This document shows, one piece after another, positions 16,970 through 25,056 of a stretch of 64,000 bases of DNA. The stretch's first letter is position 1, and every line of letters starts with the position of its first letter. The position numbers were made by a program, and so were the translations under genes. Location of the stretch: positions 744,001 through 808,000 of the forward strand of contig NZ_FOVH01000001.1 of assembly GCF_900115095.1 (NCBI RefSeq), written 5' to 3'. Below the pieces are notes generated by a model that saw nothing but the letters and a program-made list of their open reading frames with translations, did not search any database and was not told where the DNA came from. This stretch comes from Actinomadura madurae (lineage in GTDB: Bacteria; Actinomycetota; Actinomycetes; Streptosporangiales; Streptosporangiaceae).

Positions 16970-17545
16970 TCACATCCGAGGCGGTGGCGGCCGGCGCACG
17001 CCCGTGCGCGGGAGGAGGGCGGCGGTGAAGCGCGCGACCACCATGAACGTCACGGCCGCGGGTGTCTGGCCGAGGCCGGCCCGGAGCGCGCCGGCGAGCA
17101 GGGCCAGGCCCGCCGTGGCCGGTCCGGCGACGGGCGCGGACGCCCAGCCGTGATCAGCACCGCGCCGATCGGCACGTTGATCAGGAAGACCCACCGCCAC
17201 GACAGGCCGGCGGTGAGGGCGCCGCCCGCGACCGCGCCGGCCATCCCGCCGACCCCGCCCGCGGCGGACCACGCGCCGAACGCCCGTGCTCGCGCGCGGG
17301 TGGGTGAAGGCGGTGTTGACGACGGCCAGCGTCGCCGGGGCCAGCAGCGCGGCTCCCGTGCCCTGCGCGACGCGGGCCGCCACCAGGACCTCCGGCGCGG
17401 TCGCCAGGCCGCCGGCCAGGCTGGCGGCGGAGAACAGGAGCAGCCCGGCGACCAGCGTCCGGCGATGGCCGAACAGGTCGGCCGCGCGGTCTCCCGGCAG
17501 CATGAAGCCGGCGAAGGTGAGCAGGTAGCCGTTCACCACCAGGCC
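16970..17545 (-). pseudogene. Remnant of an MFS (DHA2-type) drug exporter
   Basis: Recognisable exporter pieces lie in two frames. VVNGYLLTFAGFML, DLFGHRRTLVAGLLLFSAASL and VLVAARVAQGTGAALLAPATLAVVNTAF are in the first. After a one-base shift in the CG run at 17291-17298, GAWSAAGGVGGMAGAVAGG and LSWRWVFLINVPIGAVLIT follow in the second. The original frame then resumes near 17145 with a tail-like segment ending RRPPPPRM. The first helix and start codon are missing, and only about 190 of the usual 450-plus residues remain, so the middle is deleted. The 5' break coincides with the 5' break of the divergent marR remnant. Confidence 0.8.
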
Positions 17546-17968
17546 ATCCGCCTCCTGAGCCTGCGCCACCGGGCCAGGGCGGCGGCGCTGCCGGCCCCGC
17601 TCGGCCTGCATCCCGGCCAGGAGGCGCTGCTGCTCGAACCGGCCCGGACGGGCCCGATGATCCAGGCCGAGCTCAGCGAGGCGCTCGGCATCGAGCCGCC
17701 GAGCGTCACGCTCATGACCCGCAAGCTCGAGGCCGCCGGCCACATCCGCCGCACCCCCGCCCCGTCCGACAGGCGCGCGAGCGTCGTCGAGCTCACCGGC
17801 GGCGGCACGGCGCTGGCCGGCCGTGTCAAGGAGCTGTGGTGCGCGCTGGCGGAGGAGACCGTGGCCGGCCTGCCCGCCGAGACCGTCGCGGAGCTGCCCG
17901 GCCTCCTCGGCACCCTGACCGCCAACGTCGACCCCCGGCACCCCCGCCACCAGGACGGCCGGCGTTGA
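17546..17968 (+). pseudogene. 5'-truncated MarR family regulator
   Basis: About 140 codons remain of a winged-helix MarR regulator: LGLHPGQEALLLE, then the recognition helices IQAELSEALGIEPPSVTLMTRKLEAAGHIRR and the wing APSDRRASVVELT. Coding similarity begins abruptly at AIRLLSLRHRARAA, with no start codon or ribosome site. Upstream bases already encode the opposite-strand MFS remnant. An internal ATG at 17656 would remove part of the first helices. The pair must once have been a divergent repressor-exporter unit whose shared promoter was deleted. Confidence 0.72.
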
Positions 17969-18035
17969 GGAACCGGCTCCGGGACCGCCGCATCGAAGTG
18001 GTGATCGAACGCCACCGAAGGGATGTACCTCGCCG

Positions 18036-18464
18036 ATGTCCGCGACCAGGATCGCCGGTTCCGCCGTTCTCTTAGGCGCCTTGTTGACCACCGCCGGGTG
18101 CGGTCTGAACGAGAGGATCGACCCGTGCGGCGTCCTCTTCGACGAGCTGGACGCGGTGCACGCGAAGATGGCCGCGCCCCCGGGCACCCTCTTTGGCGAC
18201 TACAAGGCCCTCTCCGCCGCCGACGCCGCGTTCTTCCGCGACGCCGCGGCCAAGATCCGCAGGGTGGGGCGGCGGCTCGACAAGGACGGCCCGGCCGAGT
18301 CCAGAAAGGTCGCCGCCGAGATCGACAAGATCGCCGACACCCTGAGCGCCCTTCCCGCGGGCACCAAGTCGGCCAAGTACGGCGATTTCGTCACGGGCGG
18401 GGGCATCTACATCAACAACGAGACGCTCAAGGCCGCCTGCGGCTATCCGCCGGCGACGTTCTAG
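18036..18464 (+). CDS. Putative lipoprotein, unknown function
   Basis: This 142-residue protein has a signal peptide with positive start (residues 1-5), hydrophobic core and a lipobox LTTAGC ending at Cys22, so it should be lipidated and face the outside of the membrane. The mature part is helical and charged (VAAEIDKIADTLSAL), with further Cys residues at FDPCG-type and AACGY positions that could form a disulfide. A GAAGGGA sequence lies upstream of the ATG. It is convergent with the kinase-like gene, the two overlapping by 38 nt. I recognise no family. Confidence 0.65.
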   Translation: MSATRIAGSAVLLGALLTTAGCGLNERIDPCGVLFDELDAVHAKMAAPPGTLFGDYKALSAADAAFFRDAAAKIRRVGRRLDKDGPAESRKVAAEIDKIADTLSALPAGTKSAKYGDFVTGGGIYINNETLKAACGYPPATF

Positions 18465-19038
18465 GCCCGCCGGCATCGGCTTCGAAGCGGTGCCGGGTGA
18501 AGGTGGTGCCGTCCACGAGGAGGTCGCAGCGGGCGCGGGTGCCGTCGGCGGTGAAGTGGGAGCGCTCGCGGACGGCCCACGCGTCCCAGTCATCGGCGTA
18601 CTCGGGGCCGTCGCGGTCGAGGGCGCGGGCGCGGCGCAGGTCGTGGGGGGCGTCGATCCAGACGCGGTAGGCGGCGGGTGACTCGGCCCAGGCCGCGCCG
18701 ACGCCCTCGATGACCACGACCGGAGCGGGCGGGATCTCCTCCTCGGGGCCGTAGCGGTCGCGGTGCCAGTCGTAGCGGCGCAGGAGCGCGGGGCGGCCGT
18801 CCCGCAGCGGGCCGAGCACCGTGTCGCGCAGGGGACGCCACCAGGTGAGAGGGTCCGCGTCCCACGGCACGCGGAAATCATCCGACCGCACGACCGGCGA
18901 GCTGGGGAGGACCTCGGCCAGATGGTCGGTGAACGTCGACTTCCCCGCGCCGCTCGGGCCGTCCACCGCGACGATCCGCACCGGCCCGCACGACGGCGGC
19001 AGCGCGCGCAGCCGCGCGGCCAGCGCGGGGTAGGTCAT
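18427..19038 (-). CDS. P-loop NTPase/uridine kinase-like protein
   Basis: This 203-residue cytoplasmic protein has Walker A GPSGAGKST at 27-35, preceded by RIVAVDG, then VVRSDDFRVPW and VVVIEGVGAAW. This order is seen in uridine kinase and phosphoribulokinase-like enzymes. It likely phosphorylates a nucleoside or related small molecule, but the substrate is not determinable. The start was set at the ATG just before the conserved TYPALAARLRAL region. A longer upstream frame is Pro/Arg-rich and overlaps the promoter area of the divergent ligase gene. Confidence 0.75.
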   Translation of the reverse strand: MTYPALAARLRALPPSCGPVRIVAVDGPSGAGKSTFTDHLAEVLPSSPVVRSDDFRVPWDADPLTWWRPLRDTVLGPLRDGRPALLRRYDWHRDRYGPEEEIPPAPVVVIEGVGAAWAESPAAYRVWIDAPHDLRRARALDRDGPEYADDWDAWAVRERSHFTADGTRARCDLLVDGTTFTRHRFEADAGGPRTSPADSRRRP

Positions 19039-19100
19039 GGCGGATTCCGGCACGGACGGCATACTTCCAGGTGGCCGGACGAGAAGGAGAGGGCGAGTAC

Positions 19101-20501
19101 ATGGACCTGCTCGGCGGGACGGGCGGCCCGGTCCGGGTCGCCGGACGGGAACTGCCACGGGACGAGCTGCTCGGCCGGGCGTCCGCCGTCGCCGGGGAGA
19201 TCCAGGGCGCGGACGCGGTGGCCGTGCACGCCACGGCGTCCCTGGAGACCGTCGCCGCGGTCGCCGGTGGCATCCTCGCGGGCGTGCCGGTGGTGCCGCT
19301 GCCGCCCGACTCCGGGCCCGCCGAGCGCGCCCACATCCTGGGCGACTCCGGCGCGAGCCTGCTCCTGGCCGCCGGGGGCGCGGAACGCGCCGACGGGGAG
19401 CCGCCCCTCGTCCCGGTCGACGCGCTGCCGCACCGCGGGAGCGTCCAGGGCGAGGTGCCCGCCGACGCCACCGCGCTGATCCTGTACACGAGCGGGACGA
19501 CGGGCGCGCCGAAGGGCGTGCTGATCTCGCGGAGCGCGATCGCCGCCGGGCTGGACGCCCTCGCCGAGGCCTGGGACTGGACGCCCGATGACGTGCTCGT
19601 CCACGGGCTGCCCCTGTTCCACGTGCACGGCCTCGTCCTCGGCGTCCTCGGTGCCCTGCGGGTCGGGTCGCCGCTCGTCCACACCGGACGCCCCAAGCCC
19701 GAGCTGTACGCGGCGGCGGCGAAGGACGACGGCGGCAGCCTGTTCTTCGGCGTCCCCACCGTCTGGTCGCGGACGGTGGCCGACCCGTCCACCGCCGAGG
19801 CCCTCCGCGGAGCCCGGCTGCTCGTCTCCGGCAGCGCCCCCCTTCCGGTGCCCGTCTTCGAGCGGCTGTCCGAACTCACCGGGCACCGTCCGGTCGAGCG
19901 CTACGGCATGACGGAGACCCTCATCACGATCAGCGCGCGCGCCGGCGGCGACCGGCGCCCCGGTTACGTCGGCACCCCACTGCCCGGCGTCGAGACCCGC
20001 CTGGCCGCCGAGGACGGCTCGCCCGTCCCGCCGGACGGGGAGACGCCCGGCGAGCTGCACGTCCGCGCGCCGCTGCTGTTCAAGGGCTACCTCAACCGGC
20101 CCGAGGCCACCGCGGAGTCGTTCGCGCCGGACGGCTGGTTCCGCACCGGCGACATCGCCACGATCGGCCCGGACGGCTGGCACCGGATCGTGGGCCGCGC
20201 CTCCACCGACCTCATCAAGAGCGGCGGCTACCGGATCGGCGCGGGCGAGATCGAGAACGCGCTGCTCGCGCATCCCGCCGTCCGGGAGGCGGCCGTCGTC
20301 GGCACCCCGCACGACGACCTCGGCGAGCAGGTCACCGCCTACGTCGTCGCCGACGGGCTCGGCGAGAGGCAGCTCATCGACTTCGTCGCCGAGCGCCTGT
20401 CGGTGCACAAGCGGCCACGCGTCGTCCACCTGGTCGGCACCCTGCCCCGCAACGCCATGGGCAAGGTCGTCAAGTCCCGCCTCCCCGAGATCACCCCCTA
20501 G
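19101..20501 (+). CDS. Acyl-CoA synthetase, MatB-like (malonyl/methylmalonyl-CoA ligase type)
   Basis: This 466-residue adenylate-forming enzyme would join a carboxylic acid to CoA using ATP. The AMP-binding signature YTSGTTGAPKG is at 129-139, with YGMTET in the middle, then GWFRTGDIA and the hinge region STDLIKSGGYRIGAGEIE. The C-terminal catalytic Lys lies in PRNAMGKVVK. The hinge block and overall length match actinobacterial MatB, which makes extender units for polyketides and fatty acids. Substrate choice remains inferred. AAGGAG lies upstream of the ATG. It stands alone, divergent from the kinase-like gene. Confidence 0.82.
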   Translation: MDLLGGTGGPVRVAGRELPRDELLGRASAVAGEIQGADAVAVHATASLETVAAVAGGILAGVPVVPLPPDSGPAERAHILGDSGASLLLAAGGAERADGEPPLVPVDALPHRGSVQGEVPADATALILYTSGTTGAPKGVLISRSAIAAGLDALAEAWDWTPDDVLVHGLPLFHVHGLVLGVLGALRVGSPLVHTGRPKPELYAAAAKDDGGSLFFGVPTVWSRTVADPSTAEALRGARLLVSGSAPLPVPVFERLSELTGHRPVERYGMTETLITISARAGGDRRPGYVGTPLPGVETRLAAEDGSPVPPDGETPGELHVRAPLLFKGYLNRPEATAESFAPDGWFRTGDIATIGPDGWHRIVGRASTDLIKSGGYRIGAGEIENALLAHPAVREAAVVGTPHDDLGEQVTAYVVADGLGERQLIDFVAERLSVHKRPRVVHLVGTLPRNAMGKVVKSRLPEITP

Positions 20502-20562
20502 ATCGTCGACGGGCTCGCCCGACCGGCCGCGGGCGGCCCGCACGGTCAGCCGGTGAAGGGCT

Positions 20563-20641
20563 CAAGGGTGAAACGGCCGACCGGGCCCTTGTGACCGTTC
20601 GGTGTTGTGACACGCGCCACCGGCCCTCGCAGGGCCTGGCG
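20563..20641. terminator. Tandem hairpins between convergent ligase and TetR genes
   Basis: CAAGGG (20563-20568) pairs with CCCTTG (20586-20591). A tighter hairpin follows at 20615-20641, where GGCCCT/AGGGCC close a 3-nt loop and CGCCA/TGGCG extend the stem past a small bulge. There is no T-run. GC-rich hairpins of this kind at convergent gene ends act as terminators in actinomycetes, and this one is symmetric enough to serve both strands. Confidence 0.45.
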
Positions 20642-20652
20642 ACGATCGCCCC

Positions 20653-21228
20653 CTAGGGCAGCAGGACCGGGAGGACGGGGCGGACCAGGGCGCGGGCGAA
20701 CGACTCCGGCAGGTCCGGGCCGGTCTCGCCTTCCGTGAAGTAGTGCAGGAACCCCTGCTGGAAGCAGGCGCCCATCACCAGCGCCGCCACGGCCCGCGTG
20801 TCGGCGCCGGCCGCGACCCGGCCGAGGTCGCGCTCGGCGTCCAGGTACCGGGTGAGAGCGTGCACCGGCTCCTGCGGGCCCGCGCCGTACTTGCGCAGGG
20901 AGTCCCGCGTCGCCTCCATCAGGCGGCGCTGCGCCACCATCGACGCCATCATCGGGAACGCCCGCCGGTAGAAGCGCAGCCCGCCGTGGACGACCGCGAC
21001 CAGGTTCGACTCCACCGTGCCCTCGCCGGGGACGCCCATCGAGGTGAACGCCGGCATGCGGTCCTTCAGGACGTGCAGTATCAGCTCCTCCTTGTCGCGG
21101 AAGTGCTTGTACAGCAGCGCCTCGGAGTAGCCGGCGGCCTTCGCGATCTCCTTGGTGGTGGCGCGCGCGACCCCGTGCCGCCGCATGATGTCCGCCGCGG
21201 CGTCCAGGATCCGCTCCCGCGCGCTCAA
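20653..21228 (-). CDS. TetR family transcriptional regulator
   Basis: This 191-residue repressor-type protein has its N-terminal helix-turn-helix at about residues 8-52 (ILDAAADIMRRHG, then TTKEIAKAAGYSEALLYKHFRDKEEL). The ligand-binding C-terminal half contains an aromatic QQGFLHYF segment. No ATG or GTG is available ahead of the conserved helix. I therefore take the TTG preceded by AAGGGGG as start. It is divergent from an SDR/NmrA-like oxidoreductase gene. The 78-nt gap holds two 16-bp palindromes, so it probably represses both itself and that gene. Confidence 0.88.
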   Translation of the reverse strand: MSARERILDAAADIMRRHGVARATTKEIAKAAGYSEALLYKHFRDKEELILHVLKDRMPAFTSMGVPGEGTVESNLVAVVHGGLRFYRRAFPMMASMVAQRRLMEATRDSLRKYGAGPQEPVHALTRYLDAERDLGRVAAGADTRAVAALVMGACFQQGFLHYFTEGETGPDLPESFARALVRPVLPVLLP

Positions 21229-21244
21229 TGAGGCCCCCTTGACA

Positions 21245-21292
21245 GGTGAGTGAACGCTTACCAGAGTATAGGTTAGTAAATACTCACTCACC
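21245..21292. promoter_or_regulatory. TetR operator region: two 16-bp palindromes
   Basis: GTGAGTGAACGCTTAC (21246-21261) and GTTAGTAAATACTCAC (21272-21287) each fit the palindrome GTNAG-N6-CTNAC. Their centres are 26 bp apart. GGTGAGTGA and TCACTCACC at the outer edges form a further inverted repeat. The region is strikingly AT-rich for this genome and contains TATA-like sequence (AGTATAGG), placing the sites over the divergent promoters of the TetR and SDR genes. Confidence 0.7.
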
Positions 21293-21306
21293 CTAGGAGC
21301 GACGCG

Positions 21307-21951
21307 ATGAGGCTCACGGTCTTCGGGGCGACCGGCGGTACCGGCGTCCAGCTCGCCCGGCGGGCGCTGGACGCCGGGCACGAGGTGACCGCCGTCGTCC
21401 GCGACCCGGCCGGGCTGCCCTCCGAGGTGCGCGCCTGCGCCGAGGTCGTCCAGGCCGACGTCATGGACGCCGCCGCGATCGAGGAGGCGGTCAAGGGGCG
21501 CGACGCCGTCGTCACCGCCATCGGCACCCGCGACGGCCGGCGGCCGACGAGCGTCTGCGCGGACAGCGCCCGCGCCATCATCGCGGCCATGCGGGCCGCC
21601 GGGACGGAGCGGTTCCTGCTCGTCAGCGCGTCCGGGCTGCACGCCGGGCCCGGCGACGACCCGCTCACCCGGTTCGTGGTGAAACCGCTCGTCCTGGGGC
21701 GGCTCCTCGAGCACGCCTTCGCCGACATGCGCGCCGCCGAGGACCTCACCCGCGCCTCCGGCCTCGACTGGACGATCGTCCGGCCGCCGCGGCTCACCGA
21801 CGGCCCCGGCGCCGGCCGCTACCGCCGGGCCACCGACCGCAACGTCCTGGGCGGCCTCTCCATCGCCCGCCGGGACCTCGCCGCCGCCCTGCTCGACGTG
21901 GCGGGCGACCGGGCCGCCATCGGGCACGTGGTCAGCGTCGCGGGCGGCTGA
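21307..21951 (+). CDS. NAD(P)-binding NmrA/SDR-like oxidoreductase
   Basis: This 214-residue Rossmann-fold protein has the atypical-SDR nucleotide motif GATGGTG at 7-13, VVRDP after the second strand (NADP preference possible), and the LLVSASGL and WTIVRPPRLTDG segments of the NAD(P)H-binding (PF13460-like) group. Such proteins are reductases/epimerases or redox sensors, and the substrate is unknown. TAGGAG sits before the ATG. It is controlled, by location, by the divergent TetR through the palindromes in between. Confidence 0.85.
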   Translation: MRLTVFGATGGTGVQLARRALDAGHEVTAVVRDPAGLPSEVRACAEVVQADVMDAAAIEEAVKGRDAVVTAIGTRDGRRPTSVCADSARAIIAAMRAAGTERFLLVSASGLHAGPGDDPLTRFVVKPLVLGRLLEHAFADMRAAEDLTRASGLDWTIVRPPRLTDGPGAGRYRRATDRNVLGGLSIARRDLAAALLDVAGDRAAIGHVVSVAGG

Positions 21952-21960
21952 CCTTCGCGC

Positions 21961-21974
21961 ATGACATCCGTCAT
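21961..21974. promoter_or_regulatory. Palindrome ATGAC-N4-GTCAT upstream of the ABC/two-component operon
   Basis: A perfect 5-bp-arm palindrome followed by G-CCGAA-C-GG. The same arms and the same CCGAA-N-GG trailer occur at 37895-37908 ahead of a TetR-divergent thioesterase gene (18 of 23 positions match by eye). It lies 82 nt before the ABC ATPase start, so it is a probable TetR-type operator. Confidence 0.5.
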
Positions 21975-22055
21975 GCCGAACGGCTGACAGGCGCCGCCGG
22001 AACCGGTGACACGCGCTCCTACCGGCGCCCCCGGCACGGCCGCGACGCTGTCGGC

Positions 22056-22985
22056 ATGGAAACGCACCCAGCCATCCGCGTCGACGGGCTCCGGCAGCGG
22101 TACGGGGACTTCGAGGCCGTCGCCGGGATCTCCTTCGACGTCGCCGCCGGCGAGCTGTTCGCGCTGCTCGGCACGAACGGCGCCGGTAAGACCACCACCC
22201 TCGAAACACTGGAGGGGCACCGGGCCGCCCACGAGGGCACGGTCCGGGTCCTCGGCCACGACCCGCACCGGGAACGCCGCAGGGTCCGCCCCCGCATCGG
22301 CATCATGCTGCAGGACGGCGGCTTCTTCGCCGACCTCACCGTCGCCGAGACCGTCGAGCACTGGCGCGCCTTCACCCCCGCCCCGCGGGACCGCGACGAG
22401 GCCGTCGCCATGGCCGGGCTCGCCGAGAAGGCCGCCGTGCGGGTCCGGCAGCTGTCCGGCGGGCAGAAGCGCCGCCTCGACCTCGCGCTGGCCCTGCTCG
22501 GCCGCCCCGCCGTCCTCTTCCTGGACGAGCCGACGAGCGGCATGGACCCCGAGGCCCGGCAGGAGACCTGGCGCATCGTCCGGGACGTGGTGGCCGGCGG
22601 GACAGCCGTCCTGCTCACCACGCACTACCTGGAGGAGGCCGAGCACCTCGCCGACCGGCTCGCGATCCTGCACCGCGGCCGGATCGAGGCGTCCGGAACC
22701 GTCGCCGGCGTCGTCGCCGGGCACGGCGACCGCATCGCCTTCCAGATGCCCGAGCGGCTCCAGGTCGCCGAGCTGCCCGCCCTGCACGGCGTCCGCGCCG
22801 ACATCTCCGTCGACCGGGGCCGCGCCGTCGCGTCCTACACCGTCGACGCGGCCGGGCTCCAGGCCGGCCTCTACGCGCTGCTGCGCTGGGCCGACGAGCG
22901 GGACGTCCCGCTGGACGGCCTGACGGCCCGCAGCGCCTCCCTCGAAGACGTCTTCCTCCGCACCGCCGAAGGAGCCGCCCGATGA
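22056..22985 (+). CDS. ABC transporter ATP-binding protein
   Basis: This 309-residue ATPase belongs to the ABC-2 exporter group. Walker A GTNGAGKTT is at 39-47, the signature LSGGQKRRLDLALALLG near 135 and Walker B VLFLDEPTSGMDP near 158, with TTHYLEEAEHLADR giving the H-loop. The C-terminal 80 residues form the regulatory extension ending with SLEDVFLRTAEG. Its stop overlaps the permease start (ATGA), so the two are translationally coupled. A two-component system follows, suggesting drug or envelope-stress export. Confidence 0.9.
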   Translation: METHPAIRVDGLRQRYGDFEAVAGISFDVAAGELFALLGTNGAGKTTTLETLEGHRAAHEGTVRVLGHDPHRERRRVRPRIGIMLQDGGFFADLTVAETVEHWRAFTPAPRDRDEAVAMAGLAEKAAVRVRQLSGGQKRRLDLALALLGRPAVLFLDEPTSGMDPEARQETWRIVRDVVAGGTAVLLTTHYLEEAEHLADRLAILHRGRIEASGTVAGVVAGHGDRIAFQMPERLQVAELPALHGVRADISVDRGRAVASYTVDAAGLQAGLYALLRWADERDVPLDGLTARSASLEDVFLRTAEGAAR

Positions 22986-23776
22986 AGCCCTCCGCCGTGC
23001 TCAGCGTCGCCCGCCTCGACCTGACCCTGCTCTGGCGCAACCGGACCGGCCTGTTCACCGTGTTCGGCCTGCCGATCCTGTTCGCCGCCCTGCTCGTCCC
23101 CGCGAAGGGCGAGGAGATCGACGGAGTGGACGGGGCCCTGCTGCAGGGCACCGGCCACCTCGGGTTCTTCCTCGTCTTCGCCGTCTTCATGAACCTGGTC
23201 ACCGTGTTCACCGCCCGCCGCGAGGACCGCACCCTCAAGCGGCTGCGCGGCACCGCGCTCTCGGACGCGGAGATCACCGGCGGCAGCGTCCTCACCGCGA
23301 CCGCGATGTACGCCGTCCAGGCCGTGGCGCTGGTGGCCGTGCTGGCGGCCGGGATGGGCGGCCGGATGCCCGCCGACCCCGTCCTGGTGCTGGCCGGGCT
23401 CGCGGGCGGCGTCGCGGTGTTCGCGACGCTGGCGTTCGCGGTGTCCGGGATCACCCCGAACGCCGAGCTGGCGCAGCTGACCGTCCTGCCGATCATGTTC
23501 GGCTGCATGCTCGGCGGCGGGGTCATGTTCCCGCTGGGGAGCCTGCCCGAGTGGGGGCAGCAGATCTGCCGGCTCGTCCCGCTCAGCCCGGTGGTGGAGA
23601 TCGTCCGGACCGGCTACTTCGGCCAGGACTTCGTGCACCGGGCCGACCACCCGTCCGTCGGCCTCGGCGAGGGCTGGCTCACCTGCGTGCGGCCCTTCCT
23701 CGTCCTGCTCTTCTGGGCCGCCCTGGGCCGTGTCCTGGCCACCCGCTGGTTCCGCTGGGAGCCGCGGCACGCCTGA
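22982..23776 (+). CDS. ABC-2 type transporter permease
   Basis: This 264-residue membrane protein has about six helices. The first spans about residues 20-40, and the last pair ends with RPFLVLLFWAALGRVLATRWFRW. The family's cytoplasmic loop TARREDRTLKRLRGTALSDAEI follows the second helix. It partners the preceding ATPase through an ATGA overlap. Export substrate unknown. The downstream sensor kinase begins 41 nt later on the same strand. Confidence 0.88.
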   Translation: MKPSAVLSVARLDLTLLWRNRTGLFTVFGLPILFAALLVPAKGEEIDGVDGALLQGTGHLGFFLVFAVFMNLVTVFTARREDRTLKRLRGTALSDAEITGGSVLTATAMYAVQAVALVAVLAAGMGGRMPADPVLVLAGLAGGVAVFATLAFAVSGITPNAELAQLTVLPIMFGCMLGGGVMFPLGSLPEWGQQICRLVPLSPVVEIVRTGYFGQDFVHRADHPSVGLGEGWLTCVRPFLVLLFWAALGRVLATRWFRWEPRHA

Positions 23777-23817
23777 GCCGCCACCGAATACAGTGCGATG
23801 CCGGGAGGAACAAGGAC

Positions 23818-25056
23818 ATGACGGTCGCGACCACCGCGGACATCGAGGAGCAGGCCGCCCGCAGGCTGGAACGGTACCGGCGGGTGACGTACCGCTCGTT
23901 CATGCTCGCCGCGGCCGGCTTCGTCCTGCCCGGCCTGATCGGGCTCGAGGACGCCTACACCGACGGTAAGGCGGGCGTGCCCGTCATCGCCGCGGCGGTC
24001 GCGGGACTGGCCCTGCTCACCTGGTACTACGCGCGGCTCGTCCGGGCGGGGCTGGAGGGCACCGCGCCGGCGCGGGACATCGTGGCGAGCGGCGCCGTCG
24101 CCGGCGCGCTGAGCCTGATGCTGTACACCAGCCCGCTGTTCAGCGCCATCCCCGCCTTCTGGCTCTCCGCCGTGGCGCTGTCCCCGATCAACCGCCGGCG
24201 CCTCGGCGCGCTGTGCGCGGGCACCGGGGCGTACGTCGCCGCGGTGGCCACGGCCGCGGCGGGCCACCTCTTTCCCGACGATGACGCCCCCTGGTACGCG
24301 CTCTTCCCGGCCCTGTTCGCCATCTACACCGCGACCTGCGGGGCCGTCGTGTTCGTCAACCGGTACCAGCGGCGCATGTGGGACCTGCACCAGGAGGCCC
24401 ACGCCGCCCGCGACGCCCTCGCCCGGCTCGCGGTGACCGAAGAGCGGCTCCGCTTCTCCCGCGACCTGCACGACCTGCTCGGCCACAGCCTGTCCCTCAT
24501 CGCGGTGAAGAGCGAGCTCGCGATCCGGACGGCGCGCACCGACCCCGACCGCGCCGGCGCCGAGATGGCCGACGTCCAGCGCGCGGCCCGGGAGGCGCTC
24601 CGCGAGGTCCGCGCCGCCGTCCGCGGCTACCGGGCCGTCGAGCTGGACGCCGAGATCGCCGGCGTGCGGGCCGTCCTGGAGGCCGCCGGGGTCCGCTGCG
24701 ACATCGGCGACCTGCCGGGCGGGCTGCCGCCCGAGGTCCGCTCGGTGCTCGCCTGGGTCATCCGCGAGGGCGCCACCAACGTGATCAAGCACAGCGAGGC
24801 CCGGAACTGCGCGATCACGCTCACCCTCTACGGTGGCTCCGTGGTGATGGAGGTGCGCAACGACGGCGTCCGCGGCGCCGGGGCCGAGGCGGGCTCCGGG
24901 CTGACCGGGCTCACCGAGCGCGTCGCCGTGCTCGGCGGCGAGATCACGGCCGGCCGGCACGGCCGCGACGGGTTCCTGCTGCGCGCCGCCGTCCCGCTCC
25001 CGCGGGAGGACGCCGGAGCCGGCGGCGCGGACGTCCCGGCGGGGAGGCCCGCGTGA
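23818..25056 (+). CDS. Sensor histidine kinase (NarL-type, DesK-like)
   Basis: This 412-residue kinase has four to six membrane helices in its first 180 residues. The HisKA_3 dimerisation box (FSRDLHDLLGHSLSLIAVKSELA) follows, with phospho-acceptor His218, then a HATPase domain with the N-box REGATNVIKHSEA and G-box AGSGLTGLTERV. There is no extracellular sensor domain, so the signal is probably sensed within the membrane, as for DesK. GGAGG lies upstream of the ATG. The regulator gene overlaps its stop by GTGA. Its place after the exporter genes suggests control of that exporter. Confidence 0.88.
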   Translation: MTVATTADIEEQAARRLERYRRVTYRSFMLAAAGFVLPGLIGLEDAYTDGKAGVPVIAAAVAGLALLTWYYARLVRAGLEGTAPARDIVASGAVAGALSLMLYTSPLFSAIPAFWLSAVALSPINRRRLGALCAGTGAYVAAVATAAAGHLFPDDDAPWYALFPALFAIYTATCGAVVFVNRYQRRMWDLHQEAHAARDALARLAVTEERLRFSRDLHDLLGHSLSLIAVKSELAIRTARTDPDRAGAEMADVQRAAREALREVRAAVRGYRAVELDAEIAGVRAVLEAAGVRCDIGDLPGGLPPEVRSVLAWVIREGATNVIKHSEARNCAITLTLYGGSVVMEVRNDGVRGAGAEAGSGLTGLTERVAVLGGEITAGRHGRDGFLLRAAVPLPREDAGAGGADVPAGRPA

